From assembly GCF_040115645.1 (NCBI RefSeq), contig NC_089568.1, positions 558,001 through 622,000 on the forward strand: a DNA stretch of 64,000 nucleotides. Reading direction: 5' to 3'. The notes beneath the pieces are model-generated. The model was not told where the DNA came from, made no database searches, and was given only the letters and a program-made list of their open reading frames with translations. This document shows positions 1 through 11,210 of this stretch, piece by piece. The DNA is from Euwallacea fornicatus (taxonomy: Eukaryota; Arthropoda; Insecta; Coleoptera; Curculionidae). The number at the start of each line of letters is the position of its first letter. Positions within the stretch are counted from its first letter, which is position 1. A program made the position numbers and the translations under genes.

Positions 1-797
1 CGTTAGCCACTATTGAAAACGTATTCAATTTTTTTTCACAGGCAAGTGAAGGAGATTTTAAAGTTTATATAAGGCTTTTTGCCTCTACTTTCTAATTTAC
101 AGAGATAATTTGCATTTTTAAACCACATTTTAAGCCGTCGGTGTTTTCTACACAATAAAGTTGGAAGCCCGCATTACCGTAAGTGGCAATTTTCAACAAT
201 TATTGTGATATTTATTTTTTTATTTAATTAATTTTGATAATAAAATGTTTTTGTCATGTTGCTACTTTTTTCATTTTTTTTATAATAAAATTCCATTTTT
301 CCGGAATATGGTTTGCTTTAGAATTTTTGATCACGAGTAATTTTTTTGTGAAGAAAAGATTGGCGGTTTAAAAGGGGGTTCCAAAATGCCAATAGTCTCA
401 ATGGTATAAAAATTATGGCCAAAAACCTTACACAAATCTTAAAATCACCGCCACTGGCCTATAAAAAACAATTGCTAAATTCTTTACGTCACGTGGTTCC
501 GGAGATATCATCAAAAAAATCTTTATTTTTAAAACTCTGTATCTTGGAAACGGTGCGTTTGCGGATCCATGTTAATAGGAACTTTTTTTTTACAATAAAT
601 CAAGCCATCACACTCTTCATTCGTGGACACATGTTTTGAAGCACCTTTTGTATTATAGAAGTGCTAAAACAGATAGGCCTTCAGTTAAAAAAATTAGATA
701 ACTTTTATATAGTGGAATCTCGGAAATTGTCAGCTATATCCATTATACAGAGATCGTTGAATGCGTTAATATCATTATTATACGGCTAATAATCGGA
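1..797. other. No gene seen; old MITE arm remnant
   Basis: AT-rich DNA without a convincing coding region. Around 480-600 the sequence resembles the arm of the palindromic element found at 32849 and 44473: it has a 'cttggaaac' block followed by a 'gcg(t/g)ttgcgga' block and a 'tgttaatag' block in the same order. I read it as a decayed MITE arm. A short open frame at 415-639 lies in this repeat and I do not believe it is a gene. Confidence 0.35.
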
Positions 798-1652
798 TCA
801 AAATTCTATACATGTAACCAAAGGGGGCATGCTGCACTGACACAGCAATTGCCTATCCTTCCCGTACTTGTTTACTTTCCTATTGAATCCTTCTCCGAGC
901 TTTAGCACTTGAGTCCCATACTGGCACTGCATCTCAGACTTAGGGTCAGCTTCACGATTGACAAGCCTAATGCTGTCCAAATCAGGATCAGGACAGATGA
1001 AATCGTCGGGACAACAAAGGGTTTCCTCAGAACGGAAGTTGAAGTAGGCAGGAGCACACTTCTTGTTGATCTCCTCTGTGAACTGAATTTGAGCCGCGCA
1101 GTTCTGCCTCATGCAAGTTTGCTCATCATAATTCCCTTCGGTAAAATTTTCATGGCACACGCAACTGAGACAAGTGTGAGTGGGGTAAAACTTAGCACCT
1201 TTATCATAGCTTACTCCATCTACTAAACACTTTTTCTCCTTTGTAGTGTCATTGGAGCAAATCTCGCCAATGGAGCAGCATTTTCCAATTTCGTACTCGC
1301 TGTAGCATTTTTCACCTAGGGATCCTCCGATGGCCTCTGGACAATCTAGAACTGCACATTGAATGAAATCGAAATCTTCGCATCTACACCCAATTTGGCA
1401 AGCGGAGTAGGTCATGTTAGATGGTATGTCTTCTCCTGGTGAGTAGTTTTTGCCTTTGAATATGCAGCCGCTTTTAGGCCTGTTGAAGTTGCATTTGTAT
1501 TTGAGTGGACACTGGTCCTCACCCTTTATGAGCTCGCAGCCTATGTCTTCATAGAGGAGAATTCCATGCTTATCACATACATTGGAGTCACTCGCACTTA
1601 ACACTTCTGCGATTATTGTTACCACCAAGAGGCATGTTTTCAAAGAGGACAT
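798..1652 (-). CDS. Secreted cysteine-rich VWC-type protein, copy 1
   Basis: A single-exon frame of 284 residues from the ATG at 1652. I prefer this start to the in-frame ATG at 1724 because it opens directly with a signal peptide: basic start, then a hydrophobic stretch (LLVVTIIAEVLSA). The mature part is packed with paired cysteines. Two blocks follow the von Willebrand factor type C pattern: C-x-x-x-G-x-x-Y-x-x-G-E/A, then a CxC, then CxxxxC. One ends in CLSCVCHENF. A third, shorter block ends in CQCSMPPLVTC near the C terminus. Such proteins act outside the cell as binding or matrix factors; the partner is unknown. The protein is clearly paralogous to the gene at 19872 (shared blocks CLSCVCHENFT, TCM-QNC, CAP-Y, LCC--FICP). 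A 'ttctaccag' before the ATG could be a 3' splice site, so a 5' exon is possible. Confidence 0.85.
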   Translation of the reverse strand: MSSLKTCLLVVTIIAEVLSASDSNVCDKHGILLYEDIGCELIKGEDQCPLKYKCNFNRPKSGCIFKGKNYSPGEDIPSNMTYSACQIGCRCEDFDFIQCAVLDCPEAIGGSLGEKCYSEYEIGKCCSIGEICSNDTTKEKKCLVDGVSYDKGAKFYPTHTCLSCVCHENFTEGNYDEQTCMRQNCAAQIQFTEEINKKCAPAYFNFRSEETLCCPDDFICPDPDLDSIRLVNREADPKSEMQCQYGTQVLKLGEGFNRKVNKYGKDRQLLCQCSMPPLVTCIEF

Positions 1653-2156
1653 TGTGTCGAAAACCTGGTAGAAGGTACCAACAGCTTTACCAGAAATTAT
1701 GTAACTGATCATATTATTTGTCATAATTTTTCATATTGACGCATTTGGAATATTTCTCTTTTAGGCTTTGGTTAAGATTGAGTTATCGAGTTACCATCAG
1801 TGATGAGTTACCATTACAAACAAGCATGCAATAACCGTGATATGGAACCTGTTTGTTTCTGACCTTCACAGTGAATAATCGTAAACTAATAATTGGTGGT
1901 ACTTGTAAGTTTGGATGGTTCTACAACTTGCGAATAAGTTACTTTTAGTTGTCACTGTAAATCCCAGCCGTATTTTTAAATGTATGATAATGAAGGTTTT
2001 TCCATGCAAGTCGAGGTTTCAAAATGCTGATGGAGATTATTTTTTCTTATTATGAGCGATTAAGACTAATGGACACCTGCAATATTATGCTAATAAATTA
2101 TTGTTATTCGTTACGAATATATTATACAGGTAGCCAGTTTCCAATTCTTTCTTAAA
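1653..2156. other. Intergenic; upstream region of VWC copy 1
   Basis: No coding sequence seen. It lies immediately upstream of the minus-strand VWC gene and should contain its promoter, but I cannot point to a specific TATA box or initiator. Confidence 0.4.
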
Positions 2157-2720
2157 TACAGTGCTCGCAAAAAGTATTGCAACATGTTTATAGCTTTAGC
2201 GAATTCGTGCAAGAAACAGGCATTCAGAATAATAAGTTCTTTTGCAGAATTTTATTGTCGGATGAAGCAATGTTTTGCTTAAATGGATCTATTCGTCGAC
2301 ATAATTGTCGCTAGTAGACTATAGACAATCCTCCATGCAGATTCTGTATACACAACATTCGCAAAAACTCCATATACGGATGGGTATAATCGAATGCCAT
2401 TTCATCAGTCCATTTTTCATAAAAAAGAACTTAACCATCGCATCATACTTGGAATTATTGCAAAACAAAACGGTTCCATTAATCGCCGTATTTTTTTCTG
2501 GGAGAAATAGGGAATAAGTAGCCAATAGTATTTGGCTCCAACAAGATGGTGCACCATCATATTATGCCATGACTCTGAAAATATGTCTTAACATTTTTCC
2601 CAGCAGATAGATCGATGAAAGAGACGCAATAGAATGGCCGTCACGATCTCCAGATTTTGCACCCCTCGATTTTTTTTTGCGGGGTCACTTAAAAGGTTTC
2701 GTTTAAATTTTAAATTTAAA
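2157..2720 (+). pseudogene. DD41D Tc1/mariner transposase relic
   Basis: The left end (TACAGTGCTCGCAAAAAG) matches the ends of the relics at 34081 and 55152. The remaining coding sequence, read across many stops and frameshifts, keeps recognisable catalytic surroundings: LLSDEAMFCLNGS-RRHNC at about 2246-2310, LQQDGAPS at about 2537, then WPSRSPDFAPLDFF at about 2636-2675. The D-D-D arrangement in the last two motifs fits the DD41D group. The right terminus was not found. It cannot encode a working protein. Confidence 0.7.
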
Positions 2721-3239
2721 CGATCGAAGACCCTTAAGATTCCTGCACAAAACCTTTAAATTAGCGATGTACCTTGCTAAATTGAGACATAAGGGTTTGA
2801 GTATTGAGAAAATATTTTAAATTAGACGTGAAAGTGCTGCCTAACAATGAGTTTTAAGTGTTTTCCTTTTAGCCGAGTCCACAACTAGAAGTGCGATTAT
2901 TAGCAATTCATTAGAGGTTCCTTGGTGTAAATTATGTGAAACAATTAAATTGTTAACAACATGATACCCCGTTGAGAAAAATCACACTTTCGTATATGTA
3001 CCTAAACAATAATTCTAACGAGCGTTGTGCGATCATCGTAGATTTCATGGAAATTCATGAATATTCTCATGCTAGAAAGCATAATAATGAAGCTCCCGGA
3101 TATCTTTAACGGGAATTGAATTCACAGTAGTGATAGTAGGAAATCTTTGTTCACTTAAGAAAAAGCTATAGGCTTCAGTGGCCTCTCTGTCCGTGACATA
3201 ATGTTTAGCTTTCTTGTTTACAATTCAATCAAATATACA
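2721..3239. other. No gene seen
   Basis: AT-rich sequence between the DD41D relic and the 3' end of the Jockey-like element. Nothing recognisable apart from its position. Confidence 0.35.
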
Positions 3240-3933
3240 CAAAAAAGGGAAGAAGAGAAAAAAATCACGATTCTTGGAAATATCCCAGCAGTGTAATGGA
3301 AGAGAAGAGAAAGCGGGACTATCTTATTGGCCTTGTTAGGCGGAAGGAGTTGAGTATAGTCCGATTGTAGTGGTTGTCTTTCCATTTGAATCGTAGTTAT
3401 AGCAATTTTGCCGTTATTGTAGTCATTAGTGTCCGTTCATATAAATGTGTCTTGGATGGATCGTGGAGAGGGTTCTTGGGGTGTCTTATCTTGGAGATTA
3501 GTCTCAGTGCGATCTGTTCTGTATTGTGTATGTGCTGTTTCTGTAACATTTGCTCTTAGTCAAAGTGCATATTCCAGCAACGATACGCAAATAGATTTGT
3601 AAATTTTAGTGGCCGTTTTGGAGCTAATTTCTTTGTTCTTTTACTGATTTCCGTTCTTGTATGTTATACGCATTTGGTGAATTTCAATTTCTTATCAATT
3701 ATTATTCCTAGACATTTTACTTCCAGTTTTGGTTTCGTTTGGTGACCGTCTGTTACCATTGTTGGGGAGTTGTCTTTTATCTGATGGTTTGGAAGTAACA
3801 GTTGATTCTTGGTGGCGTTTGGATTCAGTCTCCATCTGTAGAGTTAAGTCATTGTGTTGTCCGTTAGTATCTGCAGTTTTTCCATAGCTTCTGTCGTGCG
3901 TGATATGTGTAGTGTCGTCAACGTATTGCAGTA

Positions 3934-4740
3934 TATACAGGGTGTTTGGTTCACCGATACATATCCGAAAGGGGGTGGTAGGTGCGATGATTTGGAATGT
4001 ATTGAACCATATATACTATTATACAAAGTGTTACGCATTTCGAGATATCGTCATTTTTCCAAATTTTACCATTTTCGCTGTTTACTTCCATATAAGTTAA
4101 AATAAAAATTTAGCTGAATGTTCGATCTGGCTCTACCTTTTTTCACATAAACTTGAATATGTATTTTATTGATATCAAACATCTAATGAAGTCTACATAT
4201 TAAAAAAAAAATAATGTAGCCTTTTAAAGTTCGAAAAAGAAATTTCTTAAATATCAAACCTTGACTTTGTAAGCGAATACAAGAAAAGGTGCAAATGAAA
4301 GAGACGTTCAAATATCTCTAAAAACTTATTGAACTAATGCTCTTTCGAATGATATATTGAAAGACTCAGATTTAATGTCGCATAAGATATTTAATTAAAA
4401 AAAAATTAAAAATGCGGATATGGCGATTTAACAATATGAATAAAAATTAATTAGTAATTATTATTTATACATTAATTATACTATTTATTTAAGATTAATT
4501 ATTATGCTCGAAATGAGATCCACCATTTCTGATACAACATCGGCATCTTCGTCGCATCTCTGTGGTGGTTACTCCTAGCTTCATTTCAACCTTCATGACT
4601 TTTGCTGCCCTATTAATTTTTTGAATGAGATGGTCTCGATCGTGAATTTCTTCATTGTATACCAGTTCCTTCATTCTTCCCCAGATATGATAATCTACTG
4701 GGGTCAGATCCGGAGATCTAGCAGGCCATAATATTGGTCC
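3934..4740. repeat. Left arm of 807-bp inverted repeat
   Basis: Reverse complement of 5732-6538. It ends at 4740 in 'ggccataatattggtcc', which mirrors 'ggaccaatattatggcc' at 5732. It holds the inverted 3' end of the transposase gene, which has no coding role here. Confidence 0.85.
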
Positions 4741-4910
4741 GTAAAAAAAATAATATAAAAATAAAATAAAATATCTGGTAAGCCATGATACTGGGTTGCT
4801 TAGTAACGAGATATGACAGACAGTGTTTTATTCAAAATTTTTTTAGTGGTCAATCGATGTATTTTATTTCGTATAATACTGTGATATTTCATTTTTAACG
4901 ATTTAGATTA

Positions 4911-5977
4911 ATGGCTGCATATTCAAATGTTGAATATGCTGATATACTTTTTATGTATGGCAGAGCTGACGGTAACGCAGCTGCCGCTCAGCGTTTATAT
5001 CGTGAAAGATTTCCTCAAAGAAGAGTACCTAACGTAAAAGTATTCGCTAATACATATCGTAGAATGAGTGAAACTGGGAATTTATATCATCAAGATCCTA
5101 GACCGAATAACCAAAAATATCACGCTGAGGTGGACGTACAAATTTTTAATACGTTTGAAGCAGAGCCCACTACAAGCGTTAGGAAAGTAGCTGAACAACT
5201 CAACGTATCTACGTGGAAGGTGTGGTCAGTTCTACACTCTGAGAAATTGCACCCTTTTCATTACACACCCGTGCAAGGACTTGAGGAGGGAGATCCAATC
5301 CGAAGAACACATTTTTGTCGATTTATCTTACATGCGGATATTGAAGATGGAAGATTTCTTCGCAGGATTTTATGGACGGATGAATCTAAATTTTCCCGTG
5401 AAGGAGTTACCAACTTTCATAATTTGCATTATTGGGCTGAAGAAAATCCGCATATGAAAAAAGAAACTTCGTTTCAACATAAATTTAGTGTGAACGTATG
5501 GGCTGGTATAATAGGCAGGCTTTTGATTGGCCCATATTTTTTGCCAGACAATTTAAATGGCGAAAATTACCTAGAATTTTTAAGAAATCATTTACCAGAT
5601 ATTTTGGACGATATACCTTTAGATGTAAAACGGAAATCATATTTCAAAACGATGGATGTCCTGCCCATTATCGGAAAACAATAAGGGAGTTTTTAAATAA
5701 TCAGTTTCCCGAAAGATGGATAGGGCGAAACGGACCAATATTATGGCCTGCTAGATCTCCGGATCTGACCCCAGTAGATTATCATATCTGGGGAAGAATG
5801 AAGGAACTGGTATACAATGAAGAAATTCACGATCGAGACCATCTCATTCAAAAAATTAATAGGGCAGCAAAAGTCATGAAGGTTGAAATGAAGCTAGGAG
5901 TAACCACCACAGAGATGCGACGAAGATGCCGATGTTGTATCAGAAATGGTGGATCTCATTTCGAGCATAATAATTAA
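4911..5977 (+). pseudogene. DD41D transposase, one frameshift
   Basis: The ATG at 4911 opens an N-terminal helix-turn-helix region (VRKVAEQLNVSTWKVWSVL). The catalytic blocks are WTDESKF (about 5375), FQNDGCPAHY (about 5650) and SPDLTPVDYHIWG (about 5755-5795). Forty-one residues separate the second Asp from the Asp of PVDY, which makes it a DD41D enzyme. One base is missing from an A run near 5630, so the frame opened at 4911 ends at 5684 while the correct frame continues to 5977. Apart from this lesion all three acidic residues and both ends are present, so it is a young copy. Its last part is duplicated in inverted form in the left arm. Confidence 0.85.
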
Positions 5978-6538
5978 TCTTAAATAAATAGTATAATTAA
6001 TGTATAAATAATAATTACTAATTAATTTTTATTCATATTGTTAAATCGCCATATCCGCATTTTTAATTTTTTTTTAATTAAATATCTTATGCGACATTAA
6101 ATCTGAGTCTTTCAATATATCATTCGAAAGAGCATTAGTTCAATAAGTTTTTAGAGATATTTGAACGTCTCTTTCATTTGCACCTTTTCTTGTATTCGCT
6201 TACAAAGTCAAGGTTTGATATTTAAGAAATTTCTTTTTCGAACTTTAAAAGGCTACATTATTTTTTTTTTAATATGTAGACTTCATTAGATGTTTGATAT
6301 CAATAAAATACATATTCAAGTTTATGTGAAAAAAGGTAGAGCCAGATCGAACATTCAGCTAAATTTTTATTTTAACTTATATGGAAGTAAACAGCGAAAA
6401 TGGTAAAATTTGGAAAAATGACGATATCTCGAAATGCGTAACACTTTGTATAATAGTATATATGGTTCAATACATTCCAAATCATCGCACCTACCACCCC
6501 CTTTCGGATATGTATCGGTGAACCAAACACCCTGTATA
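5732..6538. repeat. Right arm of 807-bp inverted repeat
   Basis: Mirror of 3934-4740. It begins inside the transposase gene between the second and third catalytic residues and runs through the stop codon and the 3' untranslated part to the terminus CACCCTGTATA. Confidence 0.85.
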
Positions 6539-6893
6539 TATGTCGTTTTGTCAAAGTGATTTTTATCTTGTAGATAATGATTGTATACAGGGTGGCCCAT
6601 CGAAAACAGTCCAGCAAAGTTTACTGCTTTTTATGTGAAAATTTGGAAAAAGCCTCGGACCCGTATACTTTTGTTTTCAGGGGGACAAATTTCCACATTA
6701 ATTCTATCACTGTAACTTCAACCCCTTAGCGGGGGCGGCATTCAACCTTATTTTTTCAAATGGAAAGGGGTATGTTGTGATACATCTTTTGAATGGGCAT
6801 TAAATTGTCTTTCAAATGGCGTTTTGTTTTTTATATTTGAGCTGCGCGTCGCCGAGAAATATTAATTTAACTTTATTGATTAGTGTTTACATG

Positions 6894-7966
6894 TTATCTT
6901 ATTAAGTGTTGAAAATATCCCCCGTTCACCTCCATACAATACTACAGCATCTGTTCAAAGTGTTCCTGCATATTTTGAAGAATATCTGGTTTAATTTGTT
7001 GACATTTATTAGTGATGCGGTTCCGTAAATCTTCTAAGGATTCAGGCAGGGTGGCATAAATTTTTGATTTCAAATGTCCCCACAAAAAGAAATCAAGAGG
7101 AGATAAATCGGGTGATCTCGCGGGCCATTCGATAGCACCCCTCCCCCCAATCCATCTATCAGGAAACGTTTCATCCAGAAACTGCCATACAGGTATTGCA
7201 TAATGGGGAAGAGCTCCGTCTTGTTGAAATATCGGATTTTCTTCATGGTACGTTGGTCGTTTTCCATAATTTCGATCAGCGCTGGGTTGACGGCATTCTC
7301 CAACAGGTCTAAGTAAGTATCTTCAGTTAAATTTCCCGGTAAGAAAAATGGTCTAATTATGTAATCACCAAAAATACCAGTCCAAACGTTTAATTTTTGA
7401 GGATGTTGAGTATGAACCTCATGGTAGATCCTTGGACTCGTGTCGGACCAGTAACGACAATTATGTCGATTGACTGTGCCATTGAGAAAAAATGTACATT
7501 CGTCTGAGAAGCAAACGTTAAAAAGGTAGTTGGGATTATTTATCATTTTTCCGGACATTATTTCACAAAATTGTAAACGGCGGTCATTATCATCTTCATT
7601 CAATTCTTGTAGAAGTTGAATTTTATGTGGGTGCCATTCATTATGTTTCAGAATTCTTTGTACAGTGGTCCTCGAAACTTCCGTTACATCAGAAAGTTTT
7701 CTGGTACTTACTGTAGGGTCCATACTAACTTGGCCCGGAACAGCTACTTGTACTGCCTCATTTCTCACCGGATTTCTAATATTCCGTTTTTTATTTGTCA
7801 CTGAACCAGTTTGCCGGAATTTTGCTACTAATTGTAGGATGTAACCATGATGTATGTTTCTGTCTGCATGCCTCTCATTAAACAAAGTTGTCGTTACTCT
7901 TGCGCATTGATTGTTTATAAAATACAATTCAATAATTTCCACTTTCTCCGCAACAGAATAAACCAT
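6894..7966 (-). pseudogene. DD41D transposase, copy A
   Basis: Start MVYSVAEK at 7966. HTH-like N terminus, then CFSDECTFF (about 7500), FQQDG (about 7225) and SPDLSPLDFFLWG (about 7080-7120) with 41 residues between the last two Asp. A one-base deletion near 7251 breaks the frame just before FQQDG; the identical lesion is in copy B at about 49015. An extra in-frame TAG lies near the C terminus at about 6935. The enzyme is dead, but the element has moved, so it was mobilised in trans or by a recently intact ancestor. Confidence 0.85.
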
Positions 7967-8013
7967 TTTTATCGAGCCGAAAGAAAAGAATTGCACAGCA
8001 ATAACGAACTACT

Positions 8014-9159
8014 GTTGTGGAGAAACCGTCCCCCCTGCCATTCAAACAATAAAAGGGGTAACACCCAGGGTTTTCCCTAATTCCTTGTAAGGCTAAGTTA
8101 AGACGTAAATATGATTAGGTATTATTTTAATAATATAAGATACTGAAAACGGTCGGACAAAATACCCTCATGGTACGCCCATGGACTTCACAATATGCAC
8201 CATGATTTCCGAAAAACCCTGGGTTTTTCCAACAGTTATCCGCAGATGAGGGACGAACCAAATGTTGGAATTCCCAGCAATAGCCTTTTTCGGAACCAAA
8301 ATCATGGTGCAATTTCACGTACCGACAATACGCACAAGGCCCAATCTAGCCATTAAAGCGCTACGCCTTAATATGGTAAAAAGAGCGGAAAAAAGCGTAG
8401 AGTCGGGATACGCCTATGGGTGTTCCTCGAAGAGGCACGATAAAAAGACAGGCAAGTTTTGGTAAGGAGGTTGTTGGTCTTCTGAAGCTTTTGGAAAAAG
8501 CTTGCTTGTTTTGACTCTCTTGTTTCAGTTTCTTTTATAAGTCTTGCCACCCCGTGTATTAAGAACGGGGCAAAAGGGAGTACGACATCGCCGGTCGTGT
8601 AAAAACAAAAGACAGAAAAGTGAGTTTAGGTGAGTGTCCGCGAGTTAACACCGATCATAAAAAGTGTCTTACCGCATAACTTCCGCCATCAGTAAATCAT
8701 CGGGGGGATCGTCAGATCTCTTATTCTCACTGCCGCGCCCACGGGAGGAAAGGCGAGAAAGGAGCCTCACCCCGAGAACTACACAAGAACTGTTAAATAG
8801 GATAGAGTAAGGAAGGTAGAATTAAGGACGTTGTAGAAATAGTTTTAAGGTTCAGGAGCTTATCCGATTCTCCCACTCTTGTAAAAAGTTAAAAGTTTCC
8901 TAAGTTAAACTTTAGAAGTAGTATTAAGAACTCTTTTAGAAAAACTTAGGTGGTACCCCTTAAGAATTAAACGTATGTAGTAATAATTCTTGCGTTTCAA
9001 ATGGCGTACGGGAATGCGAGTGGAAACAGGCTGGGACTCTTCCAGTTATCGTTAGAGGGGATTGATTCCCCTAGTACCACCCGGGAAGCAGAGGCAGAAA
9101 GGCCCCGGAAAGCACCGACGCTGCGTCCACGACGTTCAAGTAACCTTGCTAATCACGTT
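8014..9159. mobile_element. Probable solo LTR inside DD41D copy A
   Basis: Comparison with the uninterrupted copy B defines the insert. The sequence 'aacgaactac' is followed by the insert and then 'actac|ccacatc', so a 5-bp duplication ACTAC (8009-8013, 9160-9164) flanks 1146 bp. The insert begins TGTTGTGG, as many LTRs do, and has no long coding frame, which fits a solo LTR left after recombination. Its last bases (..aatcacgtt) are not a canonical CA, so the LTR assignment is tentative. The insertion itself is certain. Confidence 0.6.
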
Positions 9160-11210
9160 ACTACCCACATCAACTACTTTACTGAAGGTAAAATCGAATT
9201 GTCCACCGATATTTGTTAGTTTAGAAAAAATTGTTACTCACAAACCTATTTGCAAATAAGAAGTCCAGTAAAATGTTTAAAATTCCATTTCTCAGCGATG
9301 CGCAGCTCAAATGTAAAAAACGAAACGCCATTTGAAAGACAATTTAATGCCCATTCAAATGATGTATCACAACATACCCCTTTCCATTTAAAAAAATAAG
9401 GGCGAATGCCGCCCCCGCTAAGGGGTTGAAGTTACAGTGATAGAATTAATGTGGGAATTTGTCCCCCTGAAAACAAAAGTATACGGGTCCGAGGCTTTTT
9501 CCAAATTTTCACATACAAAGCAGTAAACTTTGCTGGACTGTTTTCGATGGGTCACCCTGTATATCGTGGCAGTAAATGTTGTAAAGAAATGGCGCGAGTG
9601 GCGATCCTTGTGGAAGCTCTTGCTAAGGGGAGAAGGTAAAGGAAAAGGTGTTGTTTGCACGTACCTCTAGGTGTCGGTTTTCTCTTAGGTCCCTTATTAC
9701 ATGTAATAAGCACTTAGGTGTGTTAAGCTTGTGTAGTTTGTGCAATAGTCCTTTGTACCCAACACTGTCGAAGGCCTTATTTATGTCCATAAAGACACAT
9801 GCTGTTTTATTATTTTCTAGATGTGAGGTTTGTACGTTATTGATCAATATGAACAGTGGGTGTATTGTCGAGCGCGTAGGTTTAAAGCCGAATTGGTACG
9901 TTGGTATGTGGTCTCCAATTAGATTTTGCAGTCTCGTATTGAATATATTTTCAAATATTTTGGTTAATATAAGAAGTAATGCAATAGATTTGTAGTTTTC
10001 TGTATGTGTTGTCCAGTCCAGATCTAGAAACGGGTATTATTGTTCCCGTTTTCCAGGTCTCTGGTAACGCGTTCGTTTTGATGCAATCGTCGAGTAGTTC
10101 CAGTATAAGTTTGTGCGTTTGTGTGGTCAAGTTTTTCAGTACTTTGCTTTTTATATTGTCTTTTCCTGGTACTGCATTTTTAATGCGCTCGAGTGCTTCG
10201 TCATATTCTGCGTCAGTGATTAGTTGGTATGGGCAGTTCTTGTCATTTGTAAAGTAGTTTTCGTATCAATTATGACTAACGTCCAGTTTTGATCGTCGAA
10301 GTTTGGACTTGTGGATATAGCCAATGCCCTTTGAAGCTGTTTGGCAAACGAGTCAGCAATGTCTTGGTCTGTGTATAGTTCTGTTCCATTTTCGTTGATT
10401 GTGTTGCTATTAATGTTTTTCTTGTACCGCGAGAATTTTTTTTTTCTGCCAGTATGTCCTTCCTTGGTCCTGTTCAACTTCCTGGTATGCTTTCAGCCAT
10501 TTATTTTAGCTTTGTTTCAGCCCTGGTTTTATGGTGCTATCGGTGTTTTGACGTTCCTGTTCAGTTCATTCAGTTTTCTTTTTAGTTCTTCGTGTTGCAT
10601 GAGTGTATACGTTTTATATAATTCCCTTTTACGTTTGATCAATCTTAATATAAATCTTGGTAGGGTGGGTTGATGGAAATGGTTTTTTATGGGGAGTGAA
10701 CGTTTTTCGATTGCCTGTATCACTTGCTGCTGAAGATTTTCGATAGAGGTAGAGGACATAGTCGTCTATGTGCAGTTGTAACTTTCCGAAGTCTATTTTA
10801 TTGAGGTTTGGTTTTGGCGCCACATTTGCCGCATCCGCATTTTGTGTTTGTCCGAGGTTTGTGTCCAACGTTATTGGTAAGTGGTCTAATCCGGGTTCAT
10901 TTATAACCATAACATTGCTCTAGGTTGGCTCTGTAAAGTGATAGATGGGGAGTGGAGTCTTGATTCCTAGGCATTAAAAATGAGGGCGGTGTGGTGTTTT
11001 GCAAAATCTGAATTGTCCAAGGACCTATTCAATTGCATTGTCTTGTTTTTGTTTAGATTGAAGTCTCCCTCAATAATTACATATCTGTAGAGGCACGTTT
11101 TGGTTAGGATGTCCTGTTCTATGCTGGAGTGAGGATGAATGTACACTAGGAATATATGGATGATGTCATTTCAGAAGGGTATAGTGAAATGGAGACAGTC
11201 ATTTAAACGA

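Larger units (their letters stand above)
3934..6538 (+). mobile_element. DD41D element with 807-bp inverted arms
   Basis: The element runs from TATACAGGGTGTTTGG to its reverse complement and is flanked by TA at 3932-3933 and 6539-6540. Its insertion point is confirmed because the interrupted retrotransposon RT frame closes when it is removed. The left arm 3934-4740 is the reverse complement of the right arm 5732-6538. The arms are equal in length, and in the long stretches I compared I found no mismatch. The right arm includes the last 82 codons of the transposase gene plus stop, so the left arm holds an inverted copy of that coding sequence. The central unique part is 991 bp. Confidence 0.85.
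6586..9561 (-). mobile_element. DD41D element, copy A, with an LTR-like insert
   Basis: The ends are TACAGGGTGGCCC and GGGTCACCCTGTA, with TA at 6584-6585 and 9562-9563. Long terminal inverted repeats of about 280 bp carry the phrases 'cagggggacaaatt' and 'cccttagcgggggcgg'. Copy B at 47857-49682 is the same element without the insert. Here 8014-9159 splits the region just upstream of the transposase start. Removing the insert plus its 5-bp duplication leaves about 1825 bp, against 1826 bp in copy B. Confidence 0.85.

Noticed and set aside
415..639. A 74-codon open frame
   Set aside because: It lies in sequence resembling a MITE arm, with no domain, signal peptide or codon pattern of a gene.
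3844..4105. Overlapping short frames at the left edge of the DD41D element
   Set aside because: They cross the junction between the retrotransposon and the element arm, so they are chimeric accidents. The real signal there is the YVDD active site on the minus strand.
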